Below, one piece after another: positions 49,896 to 62,560 of a DNA stretch of 64,000 nucleotides. The notes below the pieces were generated by a model. That model was not told where the DNA came from and searched no databases. It was given only the letters and a program-made list of their open reading frames with translations. Position 1 is the first letter of the stretch; each line of letters starts with the position of its first letter. Location: NCBI GenBank assembly GCA_000320545.1, contig ADNK01002664.1:10001-74000 (forward strand). The letters are read 5' to 3'. Both the position numbers and the translations under genes were made by a program. Source of the stretch: Bigelowiella natans CCMP2755 (lineage: Eukaryota > Cercozoa > Chlorarachniophyceae).

Positions 49896-50632
49896 CCGCA
49901 CAATGATGCAATGACTATCTGACACCAACGTCCATCTGTTGACAGTGAGCTGCTCGTCGCACGGACAGTGGTCGCATGTTGCGCCGCAAGGATGCACGAA
50001 CGATCGACCCGATCATGATGCATCTTTTGATCATTCAAGTGACAATTGAGCTGGTATGCAAGCGTGCCATGCATGCGTGCATGCACGTCACCATCATCCG
50101 CACGAAGTGCAACAATGATCAATGCTGGAATGCATCGCATGCGCGTGAGTGCCGCTGATGCCCCACCTGGCCAAGCGTCAACACGCATGCAAGCCTTGCA
50201 TGCATGTCACGGCGTGCACGGGCAAACGCAACGCAACGAGTCGATGTCTTTCCAGCAGGATGTGAAGCGATGAGCTTCGAAGTTGTGAATCCCTGTCACT
50301 TTGCATCCAAGCTAGTCAACGTGAGCACGTTTCACATCGATCCTCACTTTTCCGCACATCAGTTTCGAAAGTCCCGGCACGCATCTGAAGCTTCAGCAAC
50401 ACTCATGGTTTGTCGCACCATTCATTGACCAAGGTGATGATGAAGGAGAACAATGAACAATGAACAATGAACAATGAAGAAAGCGTTGATCAAAACTACA
50501 TGCGCCAGAACCACATGGGTTGAGAACAAACGGACGAATGAACGAACCATACGACAAAGACCGAAATTCTAATTTCAAATTTGAATTTTGTAAGAATTTT
50601 GAAATACATGTAATTCAAAGATAATATCAACG
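49896..50632. other. Tandem intergenic block of unusual composition
   Basis: This lies between the SGNH esterase (+) and the next hydrolase (+), the only same-strand pair of well-supported genes. Composition resembles the block at 45119-47468: GCATGCGTGCATGCACG-type words at about 50067-50095 and a GAACAAT heptad array at 50448-50479. Positions 50565-50600 are AT-rich with a TTCAAATTTGAA palindrome just upstream of the next start codon. No gene is supported. Confidence 0.45.
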
Positions 50633-51910
50633 ATGGGCGCAGAGTGGATAGCCATCGCTACTTTGGTCTTCACAAACTGTCATGCTTACCAAGACTCATT
50701 GAAAAATCGCTTATCTATGGGCATGTCCTTAAATACTACGGCTAAAAATATCGTCGCAACTCCCAGTCTCAGGGTATGGGAAACTTAAACAAAGATGACG
50801 TTCCAATAATTTTTCAATGCATTTACATATTTTGCTGATTGATAGGCTACAGAGCTTGGCCCAACCAATGACAAGATTCCATTGATTTTTCTTCCGGGAT
50901 GGCTCTGCCAGGCTAAACCTAGTTTTTACGATTTTGCACAAGCAATTCTTAATGAAGGAGGGGGGGCAGAGCGACATATGTAAGCCTCCCACCAGCCCCT
51001 TGGAACTTTGCTCGAAAGAATTCCATATATTTTGTATTAAATATTTAAAATGAATAGGTATTTATTGGATCCTCCTGGGATTGGTCTGAATGCAGAATGT
51101 GCACATTTGGATGGCGAGCAATATAGCCTAAAGGCACAGGCAATGAGTGTTTTAAGATTCATCGAGGATCAGAATCTGTCCCAGGTTCCAAAATAAATGC
51201 ATCCTAGTTATAGTTATGAGTATATTATAAGTATCAAACTTATTCCGAAGATATGCACATATTCCCTACCTTCTTAGGCTATCCTCGTCGGTCATAGCTT
51301 CGGTACAATAGTTGCAACCAACGCATACGATATGCAACCCGATTCAAATCCAGTGAAAGGGGTTATTCTTCTAGACCCAAGCCCACCATTTAGTGGACTT
51401 ATCGAACAAGCGTCGAATTTGGTTCTTCAAGGTTCTTGCGAAGTAACTACGAAGAAAAATAGTAAAACCATCGGGTCATCATTTGGAGCAGGTTCGCTGA
51501 TCAGGACAGTGACGAAAGAATTTCCACAGGATGCACCAATCGAAAACGGGGAGGAAGTTGACATGACTGTGCAAGCAGATCATACAAAAATGAAAGTAGC
51601 TTGCGGAACTATCAAGAAAATGAACACATATGTATCTGTAGCGGAGATCAACAGGCTTTCGAAGAAGCTAACACCAGAGAATGCTGCCATTATCTACGGC
51701 CAGTCTCAACAGAGTTACGGAGTACATGAACTTGATCGTGGAGTGAGTGAAAACGATCAAGTAATCAAGGCGTCGTTCAGACGAGGCGAACATTTTATTC
51801 ATTTCCCCTACACCTGGAATGCTGGAGAGCAAAAAGGAGAATTAGGCGAACGTGATCGATGCGTAACCATTGTGAGGGTCTTCCTAGAAGAAAAATTTGA
51901 CGGAAAGTGA
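50633..51910 (+). CDS. Secreted alpha/beta hydrolase
   Basis: Four exons join in phase: from ATG 50633 to a GTATGG donor (about 50772), from a GATAG acceptor (about 50845) to 50979, 51058-51184 and 51278-51910. The N-terminus MGAEWIAIATLVFTNCHAYQ looks like a signal peptide. The fold is shown by KIPLIFLPGWLCQ (first strand and oxyanion region), YLLDPPGIG (strand with a PPGxG turn in the place of the usual DxxGxG), and the nucleophile elbow AILVGHSFGTIVAT with Ser in G-H-S-F-G. VKGVILLDPSPPFSG follows the next strand. A candidate catalytic His lies in GEHFIHFPY near the C-terminus. The acid residue cannot be assigned with confidence, and no close family was recognised. TGA at 51908-51910. Confidence 0.8.
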
Positions 51911-53545
51911 GTGCCTGCAGAGACATTTTGCAAAAGTAAGTGAAACCATATGGCATGCCAATGATCTCTATTAAAGATATATTACTTTCATGCATGCATT
52001 TATTTGCTCAGACGGATGCAATGAAGTCATTAAATCTTTTCAATGGCCATCCTAGTGTAGCTATGCAAAGCAGCGGCTATGGCGCTTATGTCGTATCTGT
52101 TTGTCTCTGCTGTTATGTGCTTCATGATTTGAAAGCACCCACATCCTCTCGTCTATGTCGCGCAGTTTGTGTTGTAGTTTCGTCTCGTTATTTCGATTCA
52201 TGATGGTATTCAATTGGTTTCGCAATCTGAGCTGTTGGTGTTCGTGTGCTACGTGTTACTTGCATAGCGCAACAACAATGTACGTGTGCATGATGGTCAT
52301 GTGCTGGCTACGCTACCTGCACTCCTGCACCACACCGCCATGAATCCACCACGCATCGCTGCCTGCTAGCAATGGTGCCGCAAAGTGTCAGCACAATCGT
52401 AGCTGAATCCAAACCTTTGTCATGCTGCATGTGGATCTAGGCATGCTAGCTATTATGTATGACATGATCAATCGAGTGCGCACACTAGTTTATAAGCTAG
52501 CTAGCACCACCAGAGCACATGCGCTAGCAGCGCATCGCATGTGTACACAACATGCGTCGTCTCATCGCCACTACATCGCGGCCGATCCGCGGGCGGAACT
52601 GTAGAACAGCCGCTGCGATGCGACGACAGCATGTGCAACTACGTTCGTGTGTACGTACGGCTAGACGGTGACAGCAAGCTAGCAAGACAAATGCCATTGA
52701 TCAATTGAATTTGATCAATGGTCATCCTTGTATGTGTAACCCATGCAATGCAGCGGCTACGCATAGCGCAAATGTTGAACTAGTGTGCGTGCATGTAGCG
52801 CATGTTGTAGTGAATAGCGACAGCGTGCCCGTCGTTTGCAAACAAACTGCAGAAAATGAGTGATCGATGCATAAGATCGAGCATGCATGCATACTATGGC
52901 TAGCTACTAGCTAGCTAGCTCTTGACAAGAGCTGGCTGCATATATCGCGATCAGTCGATCTTGCTAGCTTGTGGCGCATTGCACATGTAAGCAACAGATA
53001 CGACATGTGCCGCATATGTATACTAGCGACTGTGCATCGCACTGCGCATGCAACCAGCTACCAGCTATACTGCACGCTAGCTAGCTTTCTAGAGCTGTAA
53101 GCAGGCAGGTTCTAGCTGGTAAATGAACTTGCTGTGTGCAGCTCGCGGAGGCGCTAATATTAGAGTGCAATGTAGTGTTTTGTGTCATCACATCTAGTCT
53201 CTTCATATGAGTTTGATGTTGCACGCACGTACAAACATTAGGGGCAATGCAATCATCTAGTAATGGGAGAAAATTATGTGATGTGCATTAGTAGTAGAAG
53301 TAGTAGAACTTGATAAATGTGTAAAACTATCAAATGAATTTTAACAACAGTTTCAAAGCTTCCAGAGTCTTTTTTTCCGCCAAAGATGTTCCAGATTTCT
53401 CAAGCTATAGTCATTACCATGATCATTGAAATCATAGATTTTAGAAGTTGAATCTCTCTCTTCCAATTATACTCACCGTGTATCCACAAGCCGGATTTCC
53501 TTCTCGTCGTTATCACTTTCTCAAAACTATTGTATATCTTCATAA
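51911..53545. other. Convergent intergenic region, strongly palindrome-rich
   Basis: This lies between the 3' ends of the hydrolase at 50633 (+) and the Rieske gene (-). Positions about 52430-53110 are dense in GCTAGC and GCATGC words, for example GCATGCATGCATAC at about 52881, GCTAGCTACTAGCTAGCTAG at about 52899 and GCTAGCTAGCTTTCTAG at about 53077. There is no microsatellite apart from a short TAG run at 53290. No gene is supported. Confidence 0.6.
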
Positions 53546-54262
53546 TTAACCAATAACGAGCATGGTATCGCTTTGGAAGGTATACTTAGGAACTTCCAAA
53601 TTGAGCGGCGCAGGGCCCTTACGAATTCGGCCCGAGATATCGTAGTGAGATCCATGGCAAGGGCAAAAGTAACCTCCAAATGCTCCTGCATTTGGAATTG
53701 GCACACAACCCAGATGCGTGCAAACTCCAAGGACCACCAACCACTCTGGCTTCTCAACTCTCACAGAATCCTCCTCAGGGTCACGAAGCTCCGAAATGTT
53801 CACTGCATTTGCTTCATCAATCTGTTCCTGCGATCGTCGTAGAACGAAAACAGGCTTTCCACGAAACTTGACGGTAACGTTGCGTCCAACCTCAATGCCC
53901 GACAGATCTACCTCAGTGTTGGAGAGAGCCAAGACATCAGCAGAAGCAGACAAAGAAGAAACGATTTTTATCACTGCAAGTCGTGCAGCAGACGCGTAAA
54001 AAACCCGACCAACTCCAGATACAAAATAGACAAAGTTGCGTTGGGATTTATCAGCAGGTTCTGCAGAAGGAAGCTGGTAGCTCTTGAAGTAGTCGTCTTT
54101 GCTAGTGAAAGTTTCAGCTTCTTCGTGTGAAACTAATTCCTTCCCCTCCCTTGCTGCAACAACAGGAATCTGAGCGAAACTTCTCTTGATGCCTACGGAC
54201 TGGAGAGAAGGCAAGCTAAACTTGCGCCCCACTCTGAGGCTTCTTGCAAGGCGGGGTAGCAT
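53546..54262 (-). CDS. UQCRFS1: Mitochondrial Rieske iron-sulfur protein of complex III
   Basis: This is the Rieske 2Fe-2S subunit of the cytochrome bc1 complex; it passes electrons from ubiquinol to cytochrome c1. It is one uninterrupted frame of 238 residues from ATG 54262 ([20 protein letters not shown]) to TAA. The Arg-rich N-terminus fits a mitochondrial presequence. A membrane anchor follows ([20 protein letters not shown]), then the flexible hinge and the soluble head: [17 protein letters not shown] and the cluster motifs CTHLGCVP and CPCHGSHYD (two Cys and two His ligands plus the disulfide Cys pair), then [15 protein letters not shown]. All ligands are present. An upstream in-frame GTG at 54292 is not a likely start. 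It is intronless, and its 3' end faces the hydrolase at 50633. Confidence 0.97.
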   Translation of the reverse strand: MLPRLARSLRVGRKFSLPSLQSVGIKRSFAQIPVVAAREGKELVSHEEAETFTSKDDYFKSYQLPSAEPADKSQRNFVYFVSGVGRVFYASAARLAVIKIVSSLSASADVLALSNTEVDLSGIEVGRNVTVKFRGKPVFVLRRSQEQIDEANAVNISELRDPEEDSVRVEKPEWLVVLGVCTHLGCVPIPNAGAFGGYFCPCHGSHYDISGRIRKGPAPLNLEVPKYTFQSDTMLVIG

Positions 54263-54606
54263 GGTTAAGGGGGTGGGGAGGATACGATGCACGCAGAAAA
54301 CTAAGAAAATCAGCCGATTTATTAAATTGACCGAAATCTTCTAAATTTCACGCCGTGTGATGTATTAAGAGCATTGTCGTATATAAGTAAACCATGCGAA
54401 ACGAGTCTGTCGCTTGTGAATGTTTGATCGGACATTCTCTGAAAGCGTATACACCATTCCTTAAATATTGCGCAGCTGGCCACCGTTCGATGTTCACCGC
54501 ATAAAAACGTTACCGGCCAATTAATAGTAAACGCCCTGCATTTCAAACGAGTTTGTGAAGATAAAAAATAAAAATTTAGATACGATATTTAGATATTTGT
54601 CGTAAT
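54263..54606. other. Short divergent promoter region
   Basis: About 340 nt separate the Rieske gene (-) and the HGGG hydrolase (+). The DNA is AT-rich near 54545-54606 and has no repeats. Both promoters should lie here. Confidence 0.4.
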
Positions 54607-56646
54607 ATGAAAATGGCCTTGAACTTTCCACTCGAACAAATGGAGATGGAGGGCAGCCAACGAGCACCGAGGCGGGTGGCAGATGAAAAGGAGCAATCCA
54701 TTGTAAAGGCAGCAGCCGATCTTCCACCCCACGATGGAAGCATTTACAGCCGTGGGAAGAATCCATACACACCCTCGTCCGACCCGCGCATGGATCCAAG
54801 GCTCCGGAAATTTCTAGATGATCTTAACGAGGTGGAATCAAAACATGCTCATTTCTGCTGATGCTCATTCAATAAATACTTAGAAAAACGAGGAAGAGAA
54901 GGACGATCCAATCTCTAATGTAAGATCGTAACAATCATATTACTCACCAGTCGTACATAAAAACGGATCGATTTTCATGAACGACGACTCCGACAACAAC
55001 AACACAAAGGCTCCGACTGGCTGTTCACGTGAGCAGACGATGCAGCGTTTGAAGTATTTGGAAGAAATATTTAAGGCTGGAAATGCTTCTAAGGCTGGTG
55101 ACTGGAAAAATGATGACGGTATTAGATAAAGCAAGGGTTCGTTAGAGAAAGAGAGTTGACTAGCGACTTCTCCTCCTCCTCCTTCTCCTCCTCCCCCTCC
55201 TCCTCCTGCATAGTTCCATTCTCTTTCTCAGATGAGAATATTTACGTGCCTCCTTCCACCCCCGCCAACCCTCCTTTTTCACGCTCCCCCCCTGCGATAT
55301 GTTCTTTACAATGAAGGGGTTAAGTCCGAGCTTGTGGTAATTCCGGGAATTGATGGAAACAATATCAAGGCCACAGTCTATGAACCGAGCATGGATTGCG
55401 GCGATGAAATCATTGTCGGCAGCACAATTGTTTGGTTTCACGGAGGGGGTATGGCAATTGCATCTAGCTTCGACCCGACACGAGTTCGAATAGGTAGTAG
55501 TTAGATGCTCGGCATCTGGACCAAAAATATCCATTCGATGGTTTCATAGTTAATTGCAGACAATGTATGGAATTGTAGGGAAGGAGTTAGCACGACTAGG
55601 TGTGAGAGTTATCCTGCCAGAATTTCGCAATAGTGTGGATGGCCATGTATTCCCTGCAGCCCTCCACGACTGCTACAGCACGGGTACTGCATATAGTAGC
55701 GACGATGGTGATGATGATGATGACGACGATTATGGTGATGATGATGATGATATGGTGGTGGCAAGAAGGAGAAGGCGGTGGTGGAGATATAACGTAGTGG
55801 CGATATGGTCAGGAGAATCTTATATTCGTCGAATAATTTGATGTTGTTCTAGTGGTATGGGCAAGCACACGATATAATGAATCGGTTCTAGTCTCTGGAG
55901 AATCAGGGGGGGGGAATTTGGCAATCGCAACATGTCTGCTGGCCAAGAAAAAAAAGAATATCAGGATCATCAAAGGGTGCTACGCATTATGCCCCTTCAT
56001 CTGTGGAAGCTATCCGTCCTCTGCCTTCCCTTCTATAGCCTACTATCAGAATTATCTCTGTTCTATTAGCTTTTTATCAGACTGTGCACGTCTTTACACA
56101 GCAGACGATGATGCTGACGCTGCTACGTCCTCTCTGGCATGGCCATCATATGCCACGATAGAGGAGCTCAAAGATCTTCCTCCGACGCTCATTCACATCA
56201 ATGAGCTCGATCTTCTTTACGATGAAGGTGTGCAATTTTACCGTAGCTTGCTAGCAGCAGGAAACAAGGGAGCAAGGATGAATGTGGTTGGAGGCACCTT
56301 TCACGCAGCAGACACATTTAGTGGTCTTATGGAGGACATAGCTCATGCAACACGAGTAAGTGTAGTTCAATTTGCTCTTGAGTGCACTAGCGACGGTGGT
56401 AGTAGTAGTGATGATGGAGAACAAAGCAGCAGTAGTAATAGTAATACGTTATGCATGGGAGTCAAGAAGAGTACCAAACCATCTTCTGGTAATCTGTCCT
56501 GCCCCCTCCCCTTAAACTGGGCACTTGTCACCAGTTTCGGATTTGGGGTCATTATAGGCGGAGTCGGGGGTTTGATGTATGGAGTTTTTCATGGTATGCA
56601 TGTTACATTTGAGGCATTTCTACCGCAACCAACTAAAAAAAACTAA
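54607..56646 (+). CDS. HGGG-family alpha/beta hydrolase with C-terminal membrane anchor
   Basis: This belongs to the hormone-sensitive-lipase-like family (AADAC/carboxylesterase type). Exons: 54607-54831 (MKMALNFPLEQMEM to MDPRLRKFLDDLNE), a possible 36-nt exon at about 54883-54918, one ending at 55118 (REQTMQRLKYLEEIFKAG), 55317 to about 55483, 55560-55683 and 55853-56646. The oxyanion-hole motif is TIVWFHGGGMAI; the nucleophile elbow is SVLVSGESGGGNLAIA; the acid Asp lies in INELDLLYDEG and the His in VGGTFHAADTF. Thus all three catalytic residues are visible. After a Ser/Gly/Asp-rich linker the C-terminus is hydrophobic (LVTSFGFGVIIGGVGGLMYG), so the enzyme is probably tail-anchored with the catalytic domain in front. 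It likely cleaves esters of small lipids or xenobiotics. Junctions between 54831 and 55118 are uncertain. Confidence 0.85.
55696..55760. repeat. Degenerate (GAT)n repeat in hydrolase intron
   Basis: GATGATGAC-type units fill most of the 169-nt intron between the exons ending at 55683 and starting at 55853. The open frame through it is not coding. Confidence 0.8.
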
Positions 56647-57148
56647 CAGGATCAAAACGACAATGACATTCCATGCACTTACTATATCACGCATCGTCTC
56701 GCGGCACGGAACACAGAAGTGTTACTAGCGTAGTGCATGCTATTAGCTATAGTCTACGATTGGAGCTAGACGGTAAGCTAGTAAGGCGCCTTTATTGCTG
56801 CTACATTCTATAAATATCTAGAATATGGGATTCCGCTGCAACACTGGACAAAGCTACGTACCGCATACACCCGTACGTAATGTCGTCCGCCTCCGCAGGA
56901 CAAGGATTGCGCAACCAATGAAAATATGCGCTACTTGCTATTGTTGGTATGTGCTCTACGAATAATACGACAGTGGTGCAAAGACAAGTTGACAACAAAC
57001 ACAGCGCACGTGCACCACCACAATGCAATTGCTTTGATGTATACAAATCGCAAACGAATACTTTCGTACGAGAAGAACTTAGGTACATTCGTTAATAACG
57101 CCGTTCTTGCCACAATATGTTTCTGCACACGCTTATATGCAATAACAG
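56647..57148. other. Convergent intergenic region
   Basis: This is the roughly 500-nt gap between the stops of the HGGG hydrolase (+) and the FAD oxidoreductase (-). It contains CTAGCGTAGTGCATGC and CTATTAGCTATAG-like words near 56725-56790 and no microsatellite. No gene is supported. Confidence 0.5.
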
Positions 57149-59357
57149 CTACAATTGTGCCCTTCGTATAGCCTCTGCAACACGCACCTGCTTGCCGAAC
57201 AAGGACAATTCAAAATAGGAAACAATGGGAGCGAAAACAACGATTGTGTGCTGTGCTCATGTGTCAATTTTAAGATAGTTAGGTATTCACCGAATCATCA
57301 TATATTCAATCATAGCATAGAACGGCGGTTTTTTTTTTCCTACAAACTTGGCCATAATCTGATTCTTTACCCCATCAACAGCAGCGCTGACGATACCACC
57401 AGCATAGCCCTGGAAATGGTGTTACAAGATTATTCATAGATGATTCATATATTTAGTCTGCACAGAGTCATCATTATTACCATCGTCGTTGTCATCCACA
57501 CCACTATCATACAATAACAGACACAACATAGGTATACAATATACATTCACTTCACGCATTAATTTCTGCAAGTACCGCGCCCTCTCCAGCAGCAAATAAC
57601 GTGTGTATAAATGGGGAAACAGAGCAGCTCTCTGGAGAGCTGCGGTGTAATCATATCAATTATGAAGCTTCGTTCGCATCCATTCACGATGCATGCAAAA
57701 TCAAACTGTAGAAAGAAAGAAAGACGCGTCTACAATCAACAACGTGCTTCGCTCCACAAATATAAGGTTTACCATACTACTGCCCTAGTTATTGCTTGTG
57801 TTACATTCGTGATATATGTATTGTGCTTGTGTGTGTAATTAGATAGATATGTGCAAAGATTGCTCCATCGTCGTTGCTCTTGCTACTACCGCTTTATCCG
57901 GACGGCAGAGGAAGTGCGTGTTTCAACACCATGAAGAACCTGAGAATGAATAGCATTTACAGAATGGATCATCACCCATGCAACTACTAAATTACTGAAA
58001 GTAATAACGATGCAGTTTATAGTAATTGTGATATTGCTGATGATAATTAACGACATTTCTGATTGTATACAACAAGAAGAAAATCAGCAGCATATACTAA
58101 CTAAAATATCTTTTCAAATATATACATTTTTGTTTGCATTTTCATAATTAATTAAACATCCTAGTCGTCTAACAATTTACATGCTACTAACCGCATTGTC
58201 AGAGATAAATCCTGGCAGTTTTTTCTCAAAAGAAAGAAGGCTTTCGAATCGGGGAAAACAATTAATTAGTAAACATAATGTTGCAGCAGCAGCAGCATGC
58301 ATGCATGTGTGTGTGTGTGTGTGTGTGTTTGTGTGTGTTTGTGTTTGTGTGCTTCAGTGGATTGAGTAATGAGAATAATGGAGGTAACAAATCTCAATGG
58401 CGGGTGGTTGGGAGGATGGTGGCCGTGTACTACTACATTGTCCCACTTCCTCCTCCCATTCCTCCTCCTTGCCGTTGTTTTAACAAGCATAGAAACGTTG
58501 CTTGATGACTACCTTTTCCTAATCCGCTCAATGACTTGAGGAGGGTACAGCGTTTTCACATCGAAGTGTCTAGGAAGAAAAAAGAAGATTATAAACAACC
58601 ACGTATCATATATTCATCATCATCATCATCATCATCATCATCTGTTTTTGTTTATTTGTTATTCCTTATCCCGTTCTCAACTACCTAATGCCCATTCTAT
58701 AGGAAGACTTTGGTAGTTCCTTGACCTGATGTGAAATAGAAGTAAAGTAACCCACATAAACACCACCCAACCGACCAAAGCAGCCACAAAGAAATGACGA
58801 TGATCCTACTGCCAACAAATATTTTTTTCTATACCTTTCGAATCATAGATATATAGGAGAAGTACAAACAATATCTCTCTAACATTCTATACTTTAATAA
58901 ATAATTATATCAATACCATACTTATATTTGACAAATATATAGCCCTCTATCTCCTTTTACTACCTTAGAATCAAACTTATCATCGAGAAAATCGGTTAGA
59001 ACTTGGGCAGGGCTAACCAGTTTACCCCCCCCTGCAATCTGATGGTTACAGCAATAGCGTAAGAAAGACAAGAAGAACATGGTGATGATGAGTGATATAT
59101 AGTACCGCAGCTTTTCTTTCTATATTTCTTTGCCATTCCAATCCAGCCAACACACCATCACCTGTGTGGATATGTTACAACAAGCAGCATATGATTACAC
59201 CTTATCAATGTTCTTCTTCCTCTTCTTTTTGTATCTCATGCCTACTTACTATAACCTACCGTCAAATTCGGTGATGGGAATAGTAGTAACAAGTGCTGCA
59301 TTTGCAAATTGTGATTGACGACTGATTGAATATATGAGAAGGAGGAGGAAGCAATAT

Positions 59358-59390
<33 letters not shown>

Positions 59391-59888
59391 CTCCTTTCTC
59401 TCTCTACATCTATCATAAATACATTGATTCATAAATAATTTCTGGCTACTGGTACTGGTACTACTTTTACTACTTCTACAACTACTAGCACTTGTACTAC
59501 CGACTAAAGCTCATGCCGTTGATACACAACTCATCCTCTACAATAGACGTTGGGACAATCTAATAATAGCATGGTGGTAAATGATTATGATGATGATGAC
59601 GATGGTGGTGATGGTGACAGTATTCTTTGGAGAAGAAGAGGAGGAGAAGAAGAGGAGGAGAAGAAGAGGAGGAGAAGAAGAGGAGGAGGAGGAGGAGGGG
59701 GAGGAGGAGCACTTTAGAAAATATAAGGAGGATAACTGTATACAACACAATAATTCACCCACAACAGCACCAAACGACAATGTCAGCATCGTTGGCCAAC
59801 ACCAACATACTACTACTAGTAGTAGTCTGCAGAATTATGTTCTTTCCGCCATCTCTCTTTCTCTCTCTCCCTCTTTCTCAATAGTAGA

Positions 59889-59920
<32 letters not shown>

Positions 59921-60007
59921 TAACTACTACTACCTGTCCTCCTGGGCACATGCAAAACGAATACACTGGAGGGTCTTTTGATGCCAGCTACCAATACAAA
60001 CAATTAA

Positions 60008-60053
<46 letters not shown>

Positions 60054-61382
60054 ACACACACAAACACACACACACACACACTATAATGTAAAAACCTTGT
60101 AATCAGAGACTGGTATCTTATCTGTCCGCTTCGGGCCTTATTGTTGTTATTATTTGACAACGATGATGATGATGGGGATGATGATGAGAGGAGGAGGAGG
60201 ATGATGATGATCATGACCATAAGAAAAGGAAAAACAATAAGAGATCCACAATATTTGTAATAATTGCCACGCATGCACGCACAAATATGTTATGCATTAC
60301 CTGCCATGGAAGCAAAGGCCTTATATTGTACCTAACATGACCAAACGATGGATTTAGCAGATATAACAATGGAAGAAGAAGAAGAAGATCTCCTAAAGTT
60401 CCAATGACGTTTCTTTGAGGAGTCTCTTCTTACATTGTTTCTATCTTTAATTAACCATCTTCATCATCATCACCATCACAATCATCATCATGGATAGAGT
60501 GTACTGGCAGTTTATGGTTATGGACCTCATTTATGAGCGACTGTGGATGTTCTACTCGAAATCCCTTGATTATATCATCAAAGGAAAGCAACCAACACAT
60601 GATGATCATCATGATGATCACGATGATGCTACTACCTCAAATACATAACCCTTGACATGTTCAATGCTCTTACCGCAGCAAATTCCTTCTGCTCCAGCTC
60701 TGCCCCTTTGTTGTTGTTGGGTATACATATGGTTATTATTACTATTATCTTATCCTAATATGTATACTTATATTGTTAGTATATTTGAAAGAAGTTAGTC
60801 TGTGAGCCTCTCCTCCCACCACCACCACCACCACCAGCACCACGTATGAACGACGTAGAGAACAAACAAACATCAGGCTATATGTAGCAATATCATACTC
60901 TCCGGCAGTTGTCATATGCAGTAGTGCACACAGCACTATTCTGGCTTACAATTAAGAGGATAGAACTGCCTTTACCTGCTGCTACTAACTAGTACCTATT
61001 TTTTCCATCTGCTCATATATCTCCCTTGAGCTATGTCCTGCAGCTACTATTACCTAATGTATCATCATAACAATTCTCAGCTCCTCCTCCTCCCGTTCCT
61101 TAAAACCACTATTTTGCTTTAAATAACTTCCATTGTGCTGCAACGTATGTTTTAGTATTAATAACGATCAAGTCAAGGAGAAACCTTATCGGAATGCAGT
61201 TTTCCCTTAATTCCAGAGTCCTTTTGTGATAACATTTGTTTGAAATGATGACATAATGGTGATTACGACTACTGCGACAGAAATAACCAGCGAAGCGGAG
61301 GTAAATAATAAATAATACGGAAAATATCATGATTAGGACAATGGCGAGGAGTCTAATGAGGCTGCTATTGATACGCACACAC

Positions 61383-61418
<36 letters not shown>

Positions 61419-62525
61419 CCTCTCACACACACAAATAGGCGAGTGATATCATGTAGTCAGGGCAAGAGTGAAACAGCTCTTACGATGAAAGTTAATACTG
61501 CAATACCTATTGTTTCTACGTTATGTATAACATTAGCAGCATATTATATGGTGGAAATCTATCGGAAATAAAGAGCATGGTGCACAATGAGATATGACCA
61601 CATCCTCTATCACTACGCCTGTGATCGCAGTGTCTTCAACCTATAAGAAGGAAGGAAGCAAGGAAGAACAAGTGAAGATTTAAGAGACAAACAGAAGTGT
61701 GAATGATGTTAATTGTACTGTTTAAGGGTGTAGCTGTAGTGTAACTCGTTGTGCTGTAAGTATGGTTACTATGCATCCTCATCAATATCATCAATCATCA
61801 CCAAGAATTCCTCCACTCGTTTTCCAAAATAAAAACGGACATTTCCACTCTCCTGCAGCAACAAACAGCATTGCTTTAAGAGTCAAGATGATGATGATGA
61901 TGACGATGACAATGTGTAGAATATAGTAGTGAATATCCAATGCCATTAGAACGGTGACGATACTGCAGGTACTACCAAGCAGCCGTATGCTCTATTTACT
62001 ACAACTACAACTACTACTAAGACTACCACTACAACTGTTACTGCTACGAAAACTAACTACTACCACTAATACTACCTCAAGTCTCTGCCTAAAATTGGCC
62101 AAAATCCTTACTAATCTGTCGGTGCCAAGGTGTGGCTTCCCATCAACCAAGATACGAGATGGAGCTCCAGCCTCCACCAGCTTATCATCATAATAAGTAA
62201 CAAAACATATGCAATGCATTGTCTTAGTTATTAATTCACAACACAACATATGGGGTATACCAATAATCAACAACAAATGCACGAATTTCTAACCCTTGAC
62301 TACCCACTCAATGAATTCTAATAAAAAACAAAAGGACATAAGATTAGAGTACATGTCCTCCTCCTCCTCCTCTATCTCCCTACTACTTACTCTCTCGAAG
62401 ACGAATCGAACGTAGTCCGTATTCCGTCCAATGTTAGTTGCCAGCTGATTTTATGTTAGGCGCAATTGTGTGTGTGTGTGTGAAAGACGACCTACATTGT
62501 TGATGAATGAAAGGATGACAAGAAA

Positions 62526-62560
<35 letters not shown>

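Noticed and set aside
55232-55316. ORF start MRIFTCLLPPPPTLLFH upstream of the HGGG exon
   Set aside because: It is a pyrimidine-rich 3' splice-site tract. The acceptor at 55315-55316 joins the previous exon in phase, so this stretch is intronic.
59581-60102. 173-aa plus-strand ORF
   Set aside because: It is made almost wholly of translated microsatellites and overlaps introns and exons of the minus-strand FAD oxidoreductase.
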